Of a stretch of 64,000 nucleotides of DNA, positions 1 to 6,572 are shown piece after piece. The notes under the pieces were generated by a model that was not told the DNA's origin, made no database searches, and worked only from the letters and a program-made list of their open reading frames with translations. The stretch's first letter is position 1; every line of letters begins with the position of its first letter. The position numbers were made by a program, and so were the translations under genes. Source of the DNA: Polynucleobacter aenigmaticus (GTDB taxonomy: Bacteria > Pseudomonadota > Gammaproteobacteria > Burkholderiales > Burkholderiaceae); assembly GCF_002206635.1 (NCBI RefSeq), contig NZ_NGUO01000004.1:158995-222994 (forward strand), in the 5' to 3' direction.

Positions 1-137
1 TTATTTTCAATTTCAGCTTGTAGCTCTTTTGTAAGCAAAGCATTTATATCTCGCTTGCTTACTTCATCGCCAGCAACTACCCTATCTATAAGCCTTGCAA
101 GACTTTGCTTCTTAGCTTCTGGTGTTAAGCGTGGCAC
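1..137 (-). CDS. Hypothetical protein, cut by the left window edge
   Basis: An open frame begins with GTG at 137 and stays open to the window edge, giving 45 visible residues that start MPRLTPEAKK. It lies 6 nt downstream of the stop of the next gene on the same strand, so the two are probably cotranscribed. It is short, Lys/Glu-rich and looks helical. No family is recognised. Base composition is AT-rich like its neighbour and unlike the rest of the window, which fits island DNA. The GTG start is a guess; the rest of the gene is outside the window. Confidence 0.45.
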   Translation of the reverse strand, partial: MPRLTPEAKKQSLARLIDRVVAGDEVSKRDINALLTKELQAEIEN

Positions 138-143
138 TTATTA

Positions 144-695
144 TCAATCCCAACCTTTAGTAAGTATTTTTCGTAATTTTTCCAACTCTTTTTCTTTAAG
201 CAACTGAAAATATTTTGCATTTTTTTCGTCTGCCTTGTGCATCGCTTCCAATTTCTTTATTACAGTTGTTGTTGGATTTATTTCATCTACAAAATTTTCA
301 TATAAAACCACATTATCTAAATGCCTAACCATTACTTGAAGCATTTGACATCTTCTTGCTAAATCCTCGCATTCCTTAATATCATCTCTATCAATTGTTG
401 TATATGCTTCTATGCAATGTCCATACATTAGTCCCAACATACTTGAATTTGCATCATCACTAAATGCATATAAAGTAGCCATATACTGAGAATTTGTTTT
501 CAATGCCTCATCAGCTGTTCTTTTCATATCCCATACAAAAGTGTCATCCTTTTCAATTTGCGTCCAAGCTGGATTTTTCTTATTTGGATTAAGCACTACT
601 ACTTTTTTTATATTCAACTTCTGCCTCATATCTTCTGCAAGTGGCAATGGTTTTTTAGGTGAAGAAGAAATTAAGGCAATTTTTACTTTTGACAT
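144..695 (-). CDS. Hypothetical island protein (183 aa)
   Basis: The start chosen is ATG 695 (MSKVKIALISSSPKK), preceded by AAGGA about 9 nt upstream; the frame is open further to 800, but that extension looks non-coding. A beta strand followed by a Ser/Lys/Pro-rich loop opens the protein, a middle segment holds SDDANSSMLGLMYGHC, and the C-terminal third is Lys/Glu-rich and probably helical. The central part faintly recalls small Rossmann-like nucleoside-processing enzymes, but I see no diagnostic motif and assign no function. Codon use is much more AT-rich than the genes from 3 kb on. It sits just inside the tRNA-Lys fragment, so it is probably the last-but-one gene of an integrated element. 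Confidence 0.6.
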   Translation of the reverse strand: MSKVKIALISSSPKKPLPLAEDMRQKLNIKKVVVLNPNKKNPAWTQIEKDDTFVWDMKRTADEALKTNSQYMATLYAFSDDANSSMLGLMYGHCIEAYTTIDRDDIKECEDLARRCQMLQVMVRHLDNVVLYENFVDEINPTTTVIKKLEAMHKADEKNAKYFQLLKEKELEKLRKILTKGWD

Positions 696-843
696 AATGG
701 CAAATCCTTGCAAAAAGTTGTAAGCACTTGTAGTGTGCAATTCTTTTATGTTGCAATCAAATAATTTCACAAAATTGCTACACACCTTACTACACACCAA
801 AAATATACCCTTGTTTTATATAGAGAAAATGCTGTAATTTTGT

Positions 844-888
844 CTTTTAATCCGTTGGTCGCGAGTTCGAATCTCGCCCGACCCACCA
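844..888 (+). repeat. 3' fragment of tRNA-Lys(TTT), probable att site
   Basis: The sequence from the anticodon loop (CTTTTAATCC) through the T arm (GCGAGTTCGAATCTCGC) to the acceptor end with CCA matches the 3' half of a tRNA-Lys with anticodon TTT. The 5' half (D arm and 5' acceptor strand) is absent upstream, so this is not a functional gene. Positions 852-888 are repeated exactly at 2766-2802. A 3' tRNA fragment bordering AT-rich foreign DNA is the classical scar of site-specific integration into a tRNA gene; the intact tRNA would lie left of the window. Confidence 0.8.
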
Positions 889-897
889 AGCATTACT

Positions 898-921
898 AAG
901 CCTCGCTCTGCGGGGCTTTTT
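898..921 (+). terminator. Terminator behind the first tRNA-Lys fragment
   Basis: Stem AAGCCTCG / CGGGGCTT (one T-G wobble), 5-nt loop, then a T run. It lies 10 nt behind the CCA end, where a tRNA terminator would be, so it was probably carried along with the tRNA end. Confidence 0.6.
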
Positions 922-931
922 CATCTTCATA

Positions 932-946
932 TAGTTGCATAGCTAA
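932..946. promoter_or_regulatory. Candidate MarR operator, copy 1
   Basis: TAGTTGCATAGCTAA, with an imperfect dyad TTAG-like/CTAA, sits 23 bp ahead of the marR start. Exactly the same 15-mer is present at 1410-1424 ahead of the next gene. Identical copies in front of both genes suggest autoregulation and control of the tautomerase gene; binding itself is inferred. Confidence 0.55.
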
Positions 947-969
947 TTAATATCAATTACACTACCCCT

Positions 970-1386
970 ATGTTTGAACAATGCCTCTATTTCAATACCA
1001 CCAGCCTAGCTCGCCAGCTAGAGCGGGAATGGGCTAGCGCATTTAAGCCTTTTGGCCTTACCCCCTCCCAAGCATTTATGCTCCGAGTAGTCCTAGACAA
1101 AGCACCGCTATTGCAAAGTGAGTTGGCTTTGGAAATGAATATCAGCCGCCCTACTGCTACTAGATGTTTGGATGGCTTAGAACGTTTGACCTTGATTAAG
1201 CGGGTTTCCTCCGAAAAAGATGGTCGGGAGCAAGAGATTCATCCTACCAAAAAGGCTATGGAGATTAAGGATGCCATCAATGCTGCCAGTGGGGCCGTTA
1301 CCAAGCGTCTTAAGAAAGTATTGGGTACAAAGCATTTTGAAGATGTTGTTGGACAACTTCAGGGCATTAGCTCTGCCTTGAAGTAA
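970..1386 (+). CDS. MarR-family transcriptional regulator
   Basis: A 138-residue protein with the MarR layout: N-terminal dimerisation helix, then a winged helix in which ISRPTATRCLDGLERLTLIKR forms the recognition helix and the start of the wing (SSEKDGREQEIHPT). MarR proteins are dimers that usually repress adjacent genes and release DNA on binding small phenolic or electrophilic ligands or on oxidation. Its own promoter and that of the following tautomerase-family gene share a 15-bp repeat, so these two genes probably form its local regulon. Both lie between the two tRNA-Lys fragments. Confidence 0.85.
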   Translation: MFEQCLYFNTTSLARQLEREWASAFKPFGLTPSQAFMLRVVLDKAPLLQSELALEMNISRPTATRCLDGLERLTLIKRVSSEKDGREQEIHPTKKAMEIKDAINAASGAVTKRLKKVLGTKHFEDVVGQLQGISSALK

Positions 1387-1409
1387 TAGGGACTTTTTTA
1401 TTTCCCTAT

Positions 1410-1424
1410 TAGTTGCATAGCTAA
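1410..1424. promoter_or_regulatory. Candidate MarR operator, copy 2
   Basis: Exact second copy of TAGTTGCATAGCTAA, 31 bp upstream of the tautomerase-family start and just after the marR stop. Confidence 0.55.
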
Positions 1425-1455
1425 CTTATTTTATTAACTAACAAAGGAGAATGAC

Positions 1456-1845
1456 ATGCCAATCTTAAACGTCAAAGTTAGTGGACAAAAGAATATCGAG
1501 ACCACTAAATCCATTAATGAGCTATTACTCGATCTTACCCATCGCATTCTAGGTAAGAAGAAGGAAGTTACCGCTATCGCTATTGAATATGTAGATCTGG
1601 ACTGCTGGTTTGTAGGTGGCAAGTTATTGAGCGAACAAGGCAAGAATAGTTTTTACTTTGATATCAAAATTACCGATGAGACCAATACCAAAGATGAGAA
1701 GGCTCAGTACATCAAGGAAGCATTTGAGGGTTTTGAAAGAATCCTAGGCAACTTGCATGAAGAGAGTTATATCTATGTTCAGGATGTCAGGGCCGCCAGC
1801 TATGGTTATGGTGGAAAGACCCAGGAGTATCGATATCATCAATAA
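1456..1845 (+). CDS. Tautomerase (4-oxalocrotonate tautomerase) family protein
   Basis: A 129-residue protein beginning MPILNVKVSG: a proline directly after the initiator Met is the catalytic Pro1 of the tautomerase superfamily once Met is removed. A beta-alpha-beta unit with VTAIAIEYVDLDCWFVGG follows, then a second half-length unit, so this is nearer the longer (about 130 aa) members than the 62-aa 4-OT type. AGGAG lies 7 nt before the ATG. It follows a marR gene and carries the shared operator-like repeat. The substrate cannot be told from sequence; such pairs are often linked to aromatic or stress metabolism. Confidence 0.7.
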   Translation: MPILNVKVSGQKNIETTKSINELLLDLTHRILGKKKEVTAIAIEYVDLDCWFVGGKLLSEQGKNSFYFDIKITDETNTKDEKAQYIKEAFEGFERILGNLHEESYIYVQDVRAASYGYGGKTQEYRYHQ

Positions 1846-1949
1846 TTTCTAAAATACAGCCATAACCCCCTGAAATACAATGGGTTTACTGCTAAATTAT
1901 TAGGCAGAATTCCCTAGGAAATCAGCCTCAAATCCACTAAAATGGTGTT

Positions 1950-2147
1950 ATGCCAACTAAATTTGCCAACCAATCTCAAGCTCGCCAATACAACGTTTCT
2001 AATGCCGTGGCTTCCGCTCGGATTGAGGGCATTGTTCCAACTAAGCAGTTAGAGCAAAACCTCACTGATTACGTTGCTGGCAAAAAGAGTATCGCGCAAA
2101 TATTGGAAGAAACTAAACAACGTTATGTCACGCTACGACGCGGATGA
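1950..2147 (+). CDS. VbhA-like antitoxin of a Fic toxin
   Basis: A 65-residue protein with SARIEG near residue 22, matching the inhibitory motif [S/T]xxxE[G/N] by which class I Fic antitoxins place a glutamate in the toxin's ATP site. The C-terminal half (LEQNLTDYVAGKKSIAQILEETKQRY) matches the VbhA-type antitoxin helices. The 3' end overlaps the fic start by 23 nt in another frame, the usual arrangement for translational coupling. The toxin gene is interrupted, so the antitoxin may now be a relic. Confidence 0.8.
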   Translation: MPTKFANQSQARQYNVSNAVASARIEGIVPTKQLEQNLTDYVAGKKSIAQILEETKQRYVTLRRG

Positions 2148-2718
2148 CACCTACTGCTACCCAGGTACAGACGTACTTCGTAATAAAGCAGAAATAACCG
2201 ATGCAAATGAACTAGACGCCTACGAAGGCGAGCTATCTACTTTGCGCTCGATTGAAATTCTAGAAAATCCCATAGCAGGTCAGTTTGATTTAGCTCATCT
2301 TCGGCGGATTCATCTAGCCCTCTTTCAGGACGTCTATGAGTGGGCTGGCAAGATTCGCATAGTAGACATTAGTCGCAGCAATAGTCGATTTGCTAATGTA
2401 CGTTTTATTGAATCTGCGGCAAACGACATCTTCAACAAACTAGCTGGCGAAAACTGACTAAAGGGGCTCGATGCAAGCTCCCTATCAAAAAGACTAGCTC
2501 ACTATTTATCAGAGATAAATGCCCTTCATCCTTTTAGAGAGGGGAATGGTCGCGTACAACGCATATTCATCTCCCAACTTAGTCAATCAGCGGGTTATCA
2601 ACTCGACTACTCAGACCTAGAGCAAGTGTATATTTATCGAGCGATGGAGATGGCTTTTAATGGCGATGAATCTATTCTTGCCAATCTCATTCTGGAACGC
2701 CTGGAGTGCAGTGAATAG
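2125..2718 (+). pseudogene. fic: Fic-family AMP transferase toxin, interrupted by in-frame TGA
   Basis: The start is ATG 2125, inside the antitoxin gene (MSRYDADDTYCYPGTDVLRN). The frame reads a Fic N-terminal half with LFQDVYEWAGKIR, then meets TGA at 2455-2457 (codon 111), and continues open in the same frame to TAG at 2716-2718. The catalytic motif HPFREGNGR (around 2527-2553) lies after the stop, so the 110-aa product lacks the active site. Fic proteins often have NW at this place, so a single TGG-to-TGA change explains the stop. Without it the protein would be 197 aa, normal for a stand-alone VbhT-type Fic domain. Readthrough or sequencing error cannot be excluded. Confidence 0.85.
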
Positions 2719-2765
2719 GTTTGAGCATTTTTCGACCTGCCTGAGTCAATTAAACCTCTTTAAGC

Positions 2766-2802
2766 CCGTTGGTCGCGAGTTCGAATCTCGCCCGACCCAC
2801 CA
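2766..2802 (+). repeat. Second tRNA-Lys 3' fragment, probable older att site
   Basis: 37 bp identical to 852-888, covering the variable loop, T arm and acceptor end with CCA. Upstream the match stops: the preceding bases do not form a proper Lys anticodon loop and there is no 5' tRNA half. Together with copy 1 it brackets the marR-tautomerase-fic segment as a 1.9-kb unit inserted, or left over, between tRNA ends. Confidence 0.8.
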
Positions 2803-2809
2803 GCAACAC

Positions 2810-2842
2810 AAAAGCCTCTGAACTTTCATTCAGAGGCTTTTT
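2810..2842. terminator. Bidirectional Rho-independent terminator
   Basis: Perfect 13-bp stem AAAAGCCTCTGAA / TTCAGAGGCTTTT with a 6-nt loop and T runs on both strands. It serves the uspA gene to its right (minus strand) and transcription arriving from the left. Confidence 0.85.
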
Positions 2843-2868
2843 ACTTTGACAAACTAACTAAAGTACGA

Positions 2869-3306
2869 TTACACAACAACCACAGGTAACTTTGAATGGA
2901 CAATGACTGCGTGTGTGTCGCTACCCATAAAAACACCCTTCAATCCAGTACGTTTGTGTGATGCCATCATGATGGCATCGGCCTTAGCCTTTTTGGCGGA
3001 CTCTAGGATACCCTCATAAACGGTAGCACTAAATTCATGATGCACCTTTGCCTTCACTTCTTTGCCTACGAGTTTTAAGGCTTTCTCCAATATCTCTTTA
3101 GCATGTTGTTCACATGCTTTTTTATGGCTTGCATCTGAAATTTTATAGTCGGATGCTTTTTTTGCGTAAACAAACGGTGCCCGCGGATCTGAAATGTAAA
3201 CCAGTGTCACATTAGCCCCATCAGCCTTAACAAGGTCGGTAATTACCTTCATGTTTTTTGCAGTAACCATGTCATCAACTACGGGTATCAAAATATTTTT
3301 AAACAT
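2869..3306 (-). CDS. Universal stress protein, UspA family
   Basis: 145 residues from ATG 3306 (MFKNILIPVVDD), which has GGAG 8 nt upstream; a TTG four codons earlier is less likely. Single Usp domain: first strand FKNILIPV with the conserved Asp, and near the C terminus the ATP-binding signature GSDTHAVIVHSKLPVVVV preceded by MMASHKRTGLKG, so nucleotide binding is expected. Such proteins support survival under starvation or stress. It ends on a strong terminator and has no operon partner. Normal family length. Confidence 0.9.
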   Translation of the reverse strand: MFKNILIPVVDDMVTAKNMKVITDLVKADGANVTLVYISDPRAPFVYAKKASDYKISDASHKKACEQHAKEILEKALKLVGKEVKAKVHHEFSATVYEGILESAKKAKADAIMMASHKRTGLKGVFMGSDTHAVIVHSKLPVVVV

Positions 3307-3404
3307 CAGAGGCTCCAATTAAATAAATGAACCTTTTCAGTTTGCCTTCATTAGAAATTGAGCTATTGACCTAGATCAACATACCTGACACCGCGTAACA
3401 TTGC

Positions 3405-4013
3405 TTAATCTATCCAGGCTGGGTATTTATGCATCACCGAATGAAACAGCTCAGATTCAATATGTTGATTTAGCCATTGCTTGACTAAGGTAAATGGCAA
3501 TTCATTAAACCTTTGCGGATTAACCATCGCAAACTGCCGTATGAATGGAAAGATGGCCACATCAATCCATGTCATTTGGTCACCCGATAGATGCTGGTTT
3601 GATTGCAAAGCAGCCTCCATGGGTTTGAACATTAGATCGATTGCCGCACTGAACACTGTTTCTTGATTTAGATCTGGATATCGATTTGGATATTTATATT
3701 GATCTAGCAGCGTCTTAAATGGTCCATCATTTTTCTCAATCCAAGCCTGGGAGATATCTGCATCAACCGCTCCCCAGCCATCTGGATCCGACTCCCCCAA
3801 TGCCCAACGCATGATGTCCAGGCTTTGATCCAAGATGAGATCGTCGACGCATAAAACTGGAACAGTTCCTTTGGGTGATGACAACAACATGGATTGCGGC
3901 TTATTGCGCAATTCAATTTCTCTGTGCTCAAGCTGAATGTCAGCATATTTCAATGCCATGCGAGCCCTCATTGCATAAGGGCATCTTCGGTAAGAATACA
4001 AAATTGGCATCAT
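3405..4013 (-). CDS. Glutathione S-transferase family protein
   Basis: 202 residues with an N-terminal thioredoxin-fold GST domain: ILYSYRRCPYAMRARMAL puts a CPYA glutaredoxin-like motif at residues 11-14, and GTVPVL supplies the cis-Pro loop that holds glutathione, followed by the DQSLDIMRW helix. The C-terminal half is the all-helical GST domain. The Cys motif points to a thiol-transferase or glutaredoxin-2-like activity rather than classical conjugation, but the substrate is unknown. Soluble and cytoplasmic. Single gene between uspA and the divergent ahpC. Confidence 0.85.
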   Translation of the reverse strand: MMPILYSYRRCPYAMRARMALKYADIQLEHREIELRNKPQSMLLSSPKGTVPVLCVDDLILDQSLDIMRWALGESDPDGWGAVDADISQAWIEKNDGPFKTLLDQYKYPNRYPDLNQETVFSAAIDLMFKPMEAALQSNQHLSGDQMTWIDVAIFPFIRQFAMVNPQRFNELPFTLVKQWLNQHIESELFHSVMHKYPAWID

Positions 4014-4256
4014 TATTTAACGGTCCGATAAGACACTGATCTCCAGAATCTTTAGTAAAGCTGAATCGCTGGGCTGGCGTAATTAGATACTAAATGAAAT
4101 ACCACCAGAGGATGGCGCTGGACGTGATATTTAAGTAAAGCTTGTTATCTAAAAAATAGATTATCAATATCTAAATTAATCATTATCCAAATAAATAAAT
4201 AGTCTCTAGAATGTACTCTGCTGTTAATCAACTATTTCATTTTTACAGGAGAAACC

Positions 4257-4820
4257 ATGTCACTAATCAACACAGTAGTTCCACCATTCAAGACCCAAGC
4301 TTTCCACAATGGTAAGTTTGTAACTGTTTCCGATGAGACTCTCAAAGGCAAATGGTCTGTACTCATTTTCATGCCAGCAGCATTTACATTTAACTGCCCA
4401 ACAGAAATTGAAGATGCGGCTGATAACTACGCTGAATTCCAGAAGATGGGTGCCGAGGTATACATCATCACTACTGATACTCATTTCTCACACAAAGTGT
4501 GGCACGAGACTTCACCTGCAGTAGGTAAGGCGAAGTTCCCATTGGTTGGCGATCCAACTCACACTCTCACACGTGGCTTTGGCGTTCACATTGATGAAGA
4601 AGGTTTGGCGTTGCGCGGCACATTCATCATCAATCCAGAAGGTGTTATCAAAACAGCTGAAATTCACTCAAACGAAATCGCTCGCGACATCTCTGAGACA
4701 TTGCGTAAGCTCAAAGCTGCTCAATACACCGCTGCTCACCCAGGTGAAGTTTGCCCAGCGAAGTGGAAAGAAGGCGCAACAACATTGACTCCATCTATAG
4801 ATCTCGTAGGCAAGATCTAA
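4257..4820 (+). CDS. ahpC: Alkyl hydroperoxide reductase C, 2-Cys peroxiredoxin
   Basis: 187 residues, the family's normal length. The peroxidatic cysteine is Cys47 in FTFNCPTE and the resolving cysteine is Cys166 in GEVCPAKW; these match E. coli Cys46 and Cys165. It reduces H2O2, organic hydroperoxides and peroxynitrite and is re-reduced by AhpF, encoded next. An AGGAG sequence precedes the ATG. The usual Val before the peroxidatic Cys is Asn here. Cytoplasmic. A 12-bp hairpin separates it from ahpF, which could make ahpC more abundant than ahpF. Confidence 0.95.
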   Translation: MSLINTVVPPFKTQAFHNGKFVTVSDETLKGKWSVLIFMPAAFTFNCPTEIEDAADNYAEFQKMGAEVYIITTDTHFSHKVWHETSPAVGKAKFPLVGDPTHTLTRGFGVHIDEEGLALRGTFIINPEGVIKTAEIHSNEIARDISETLRKLKAAQYTAAHPGEVCPAKWKEGATTLTPSIDLVGKI

Positions 4821-4847
4821 TCTAGGAAGTTAGTATTTACTAGTAAT

Positions 4848-4875
4848 CAATAGACTCTCTTCGGAGAGTCTATTG
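4848..4875 (+). promoter_or_regulatory. ahpC-ahpF intercistronic hairpin with UUCG loop
   Basis: Perfect 12-bp stem CAATAGACTCTC / GAGAGTCTATTG closed by a TTCG tetraloop, an unusually stable hairpin, without a following T run. A second CAATAGACTC occurs at 4901-4910 and could compete for the same 3' arm (4866-4875). It may stabilise the ahpC 3' end or attenuate readthrough into ahpF. Confidence 0.7.
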
Positions 4876-4938
4876 GATAGGAAGTACCTCTCATCCTGCC
4901 CAATAGACTCATCAAGATTTAATATCAAGGAATGCATC

Positions 4939-6483
4939 ATGTTAGATAGCAATATCAAATCACAACTTAAGGCTTATTTTGAAAAGATAGTGAGCCCTAT
5001 CGTTTTAGAAGCCACCCTAGATGAAGGCGATTCATCTGCCCAGATGCTTGAGCTACTCAACGAGGTTGCAGAGCAATCCGAGAAAATCACCGTTAAGACT
5101 ACTGGTAACAGTAAAAATATTCCTAGCTTTACAGTAAGCAAGCTTGATGAAGTCGCTCGTATTGCATTCTCTGGCCTACCAATGGGTCATGAGATGACCT
5201 CCTTCATCTTGGCTATTTTGCAAACCAGCGGCTACCCACCAAAAGTTGAGCAAGATGTGATCGACAGTATTAAGGGTCTTGATGGCAAAAAGCACTTTCA
5301 GACATTCATCTCCCTGTCATGCCACAACTGCCCAGATGTAGTGCAGGCCCTGAACCTCATGGCTGCACTCAACCCCAACATCGAACACGAGATGATTGAT
5401 GGTGCTCTATTCCAAGGCTTGGTAGATCAATACCAGATCATGGCGGTGCCAACTGTGATTCTGAATGGTGAAGTTTTTGGTCAAGGCCGTATGAGCGTTG
5501 AAGAAATTGCTGCCAAACTCGACACCAGCTCTTCAGCACGAGATGCAGAAAAGATCAGCGCTAAAGCGCCTTATGATTCATTGATCATCGGCGGCGGCCC
5601 TGCTGGCGCCTCTGCAGCAATCTACTCCGCACGCAAAGGCATTAGAACCGGTGTTGTTGCTCAAAGTTTTGGCGGTCAAGTTACCGATACCGTAGGTATT
5701 GAAAACTTCATTTCCGTTAAAGAGACCGAAGGCCCTAAATTGGTGATGGCCCTTGAGCAGCACGTGAAGGAATATGAAGTAGATGTCATGAACCTACAAA
5801 CCGCCAAGAGCCTCAGTAAGACTGGTGACGCAATCCAAATCACCCTAGAGAATGGCGCCATTCTCAAAAGCAAAACCGTCATTCTGAGTACTGGTGCACG
5901 CTGGCGTGAAATGAATGTGCCAGGCGAGCAAGAATATCGTGGCAAAGGTGTTGCCTACTGCCCTCACTGTGACGGCCCTCTCTACAAAGGCAAGCGCGTA
6001 GCGGTCATTGGTGGCGGAAACTCTGGAGTTGAGGCTGCAATTGATTTGGCGGGCATTGTGAGTCATGTCACTTTAGTTGAATTTGATACCAAGTTGCGTG
6101 CTGATGCAGTGCTCCAAAAGAAACTAAATAGCCTTCCTAATGTTACCGTCATTACTAATGCCCTCAGCAAAGAAGTCTTGGGTGCTAATGGAAAGGTGAC
6201 TACCTTGCGTTACGAAGATCGTGCCAATAATCAGATGCATGAAATTGCACTCGAAGGCATCTTTGTTCAAATTGGACTGCTACCGAATACGGATTGGCTC
6301 AAAGGCGTGATTGATCTATCCCCTCGTGGCGAGGTCATCATTGACCAAAAGGGTGAAACATCAATGCCTGGCGTATTTGCTGCTGGAGACTGCACTACCG
6401 TCCCTTACAAGCAAATCATCATCGCCATGGGTGAAGGCGCTAAAGCATCGCTCTCTGCATTTGATTATTTGATTCGCTCTTAA
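4939..6483 (+). CDS. ahpF: Alkyl hydroperoxide reductase subunit F
   Basis: 514 residues from ATG 4939 ([14 protein letters not shown]), with AAGGA 6 nt upstream. The N-terminal region is a double thioredoxin fold with redox motif CHNC at 128-131; the rest is a thioredoxin-reductase-like flavoprotein with FAD motif [14 protein letters not shown], second redox motif CPHCDGP (Cys341/Cys344), NAD(P)H motif [10 protein letters not shown] and C-terminal FAD motif FAAGDC. Electrons pass from NADH through FAD and both disulfide centres to AhpC. Length and order match E. coli AhpF. It forms a two-gene locus with ahpC. Confidence 0.95.
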   Translation: MLDSNIKSQLKAYFEKIVSPIVLEATLDEGDSSAQMLELLNEVAEQSEKITVKTTGNSKNIPSFTVSKLDEVARIAFSGLPMGHEMTSFILAILQTSGYPPKVEQDVIDSIKGLDGKKHFQTFISLSCHNCPDVVQALNLMAALNPNIEHEMIDGALFQGLVDQYQIMAVPTVILNGEVFGQGRMSVEEIAAKLDTSSSARDAEKISAKAPYDSLIIGGGPAGASAAIYSARKGIRTGVVAQSFGGQVTDTVGIENFISVKETEGPKLVMALEQHVKEYEVDVMNLQTAKSLSKTGDAIQITLENGAILKSKTVILSTGARWREMNVPGEQEYRGKGVAYCPHCDGPLYKGKRVAVIGGGNSGVEAAIDLAGIVSHVTLVEFDTKLRADAVLQKKLNSLPNVTVITNALSKEVLGANGKVTTLRYEDRANNQMHEIALEGIFVQIGLLPNTDWLKGVIDLSPRGEVIIDQKGETSMPGVFAAGDCTTVPYKQIIIAMGEGAKASLSAFDYLIRS

Positions 6484-6506
6484 ACTGCTTCAATTGTTTT
6501 AAACAT

Positions 6507-6545
6507 AAAAAATCCCCCGAACTCACATTCGGGAGATTTTTTATT
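6507..6545. terminator. Bidirectional terminator between ahpF and the FAD/Fe-S oxidoreductase
   Basis: Stem AAAAATCCCCCGAA / TTCGGGAGATTTTT with one mismatch and a 6-nt loop; A and T runs flank it, so it can work for both convergent genes. Confidence 0.8.
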
Positions 6546-6572
6546 GCACACTTCTAAGTTAGTAGGTGTTGC

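Noticed and set aside
2740..2802. Full tRNA gene
   Set aside because: No D arm or 5' acceptor strand, and the anticodon loop is broken; only the 3' part is present.
4142..4200. OxyR-type site (ATAG-N7-CTAT repeats) upstream of ahpC
   Set aside because: Only the first two of four quarter sites match; the rest is ordinary AT-rich sequence.
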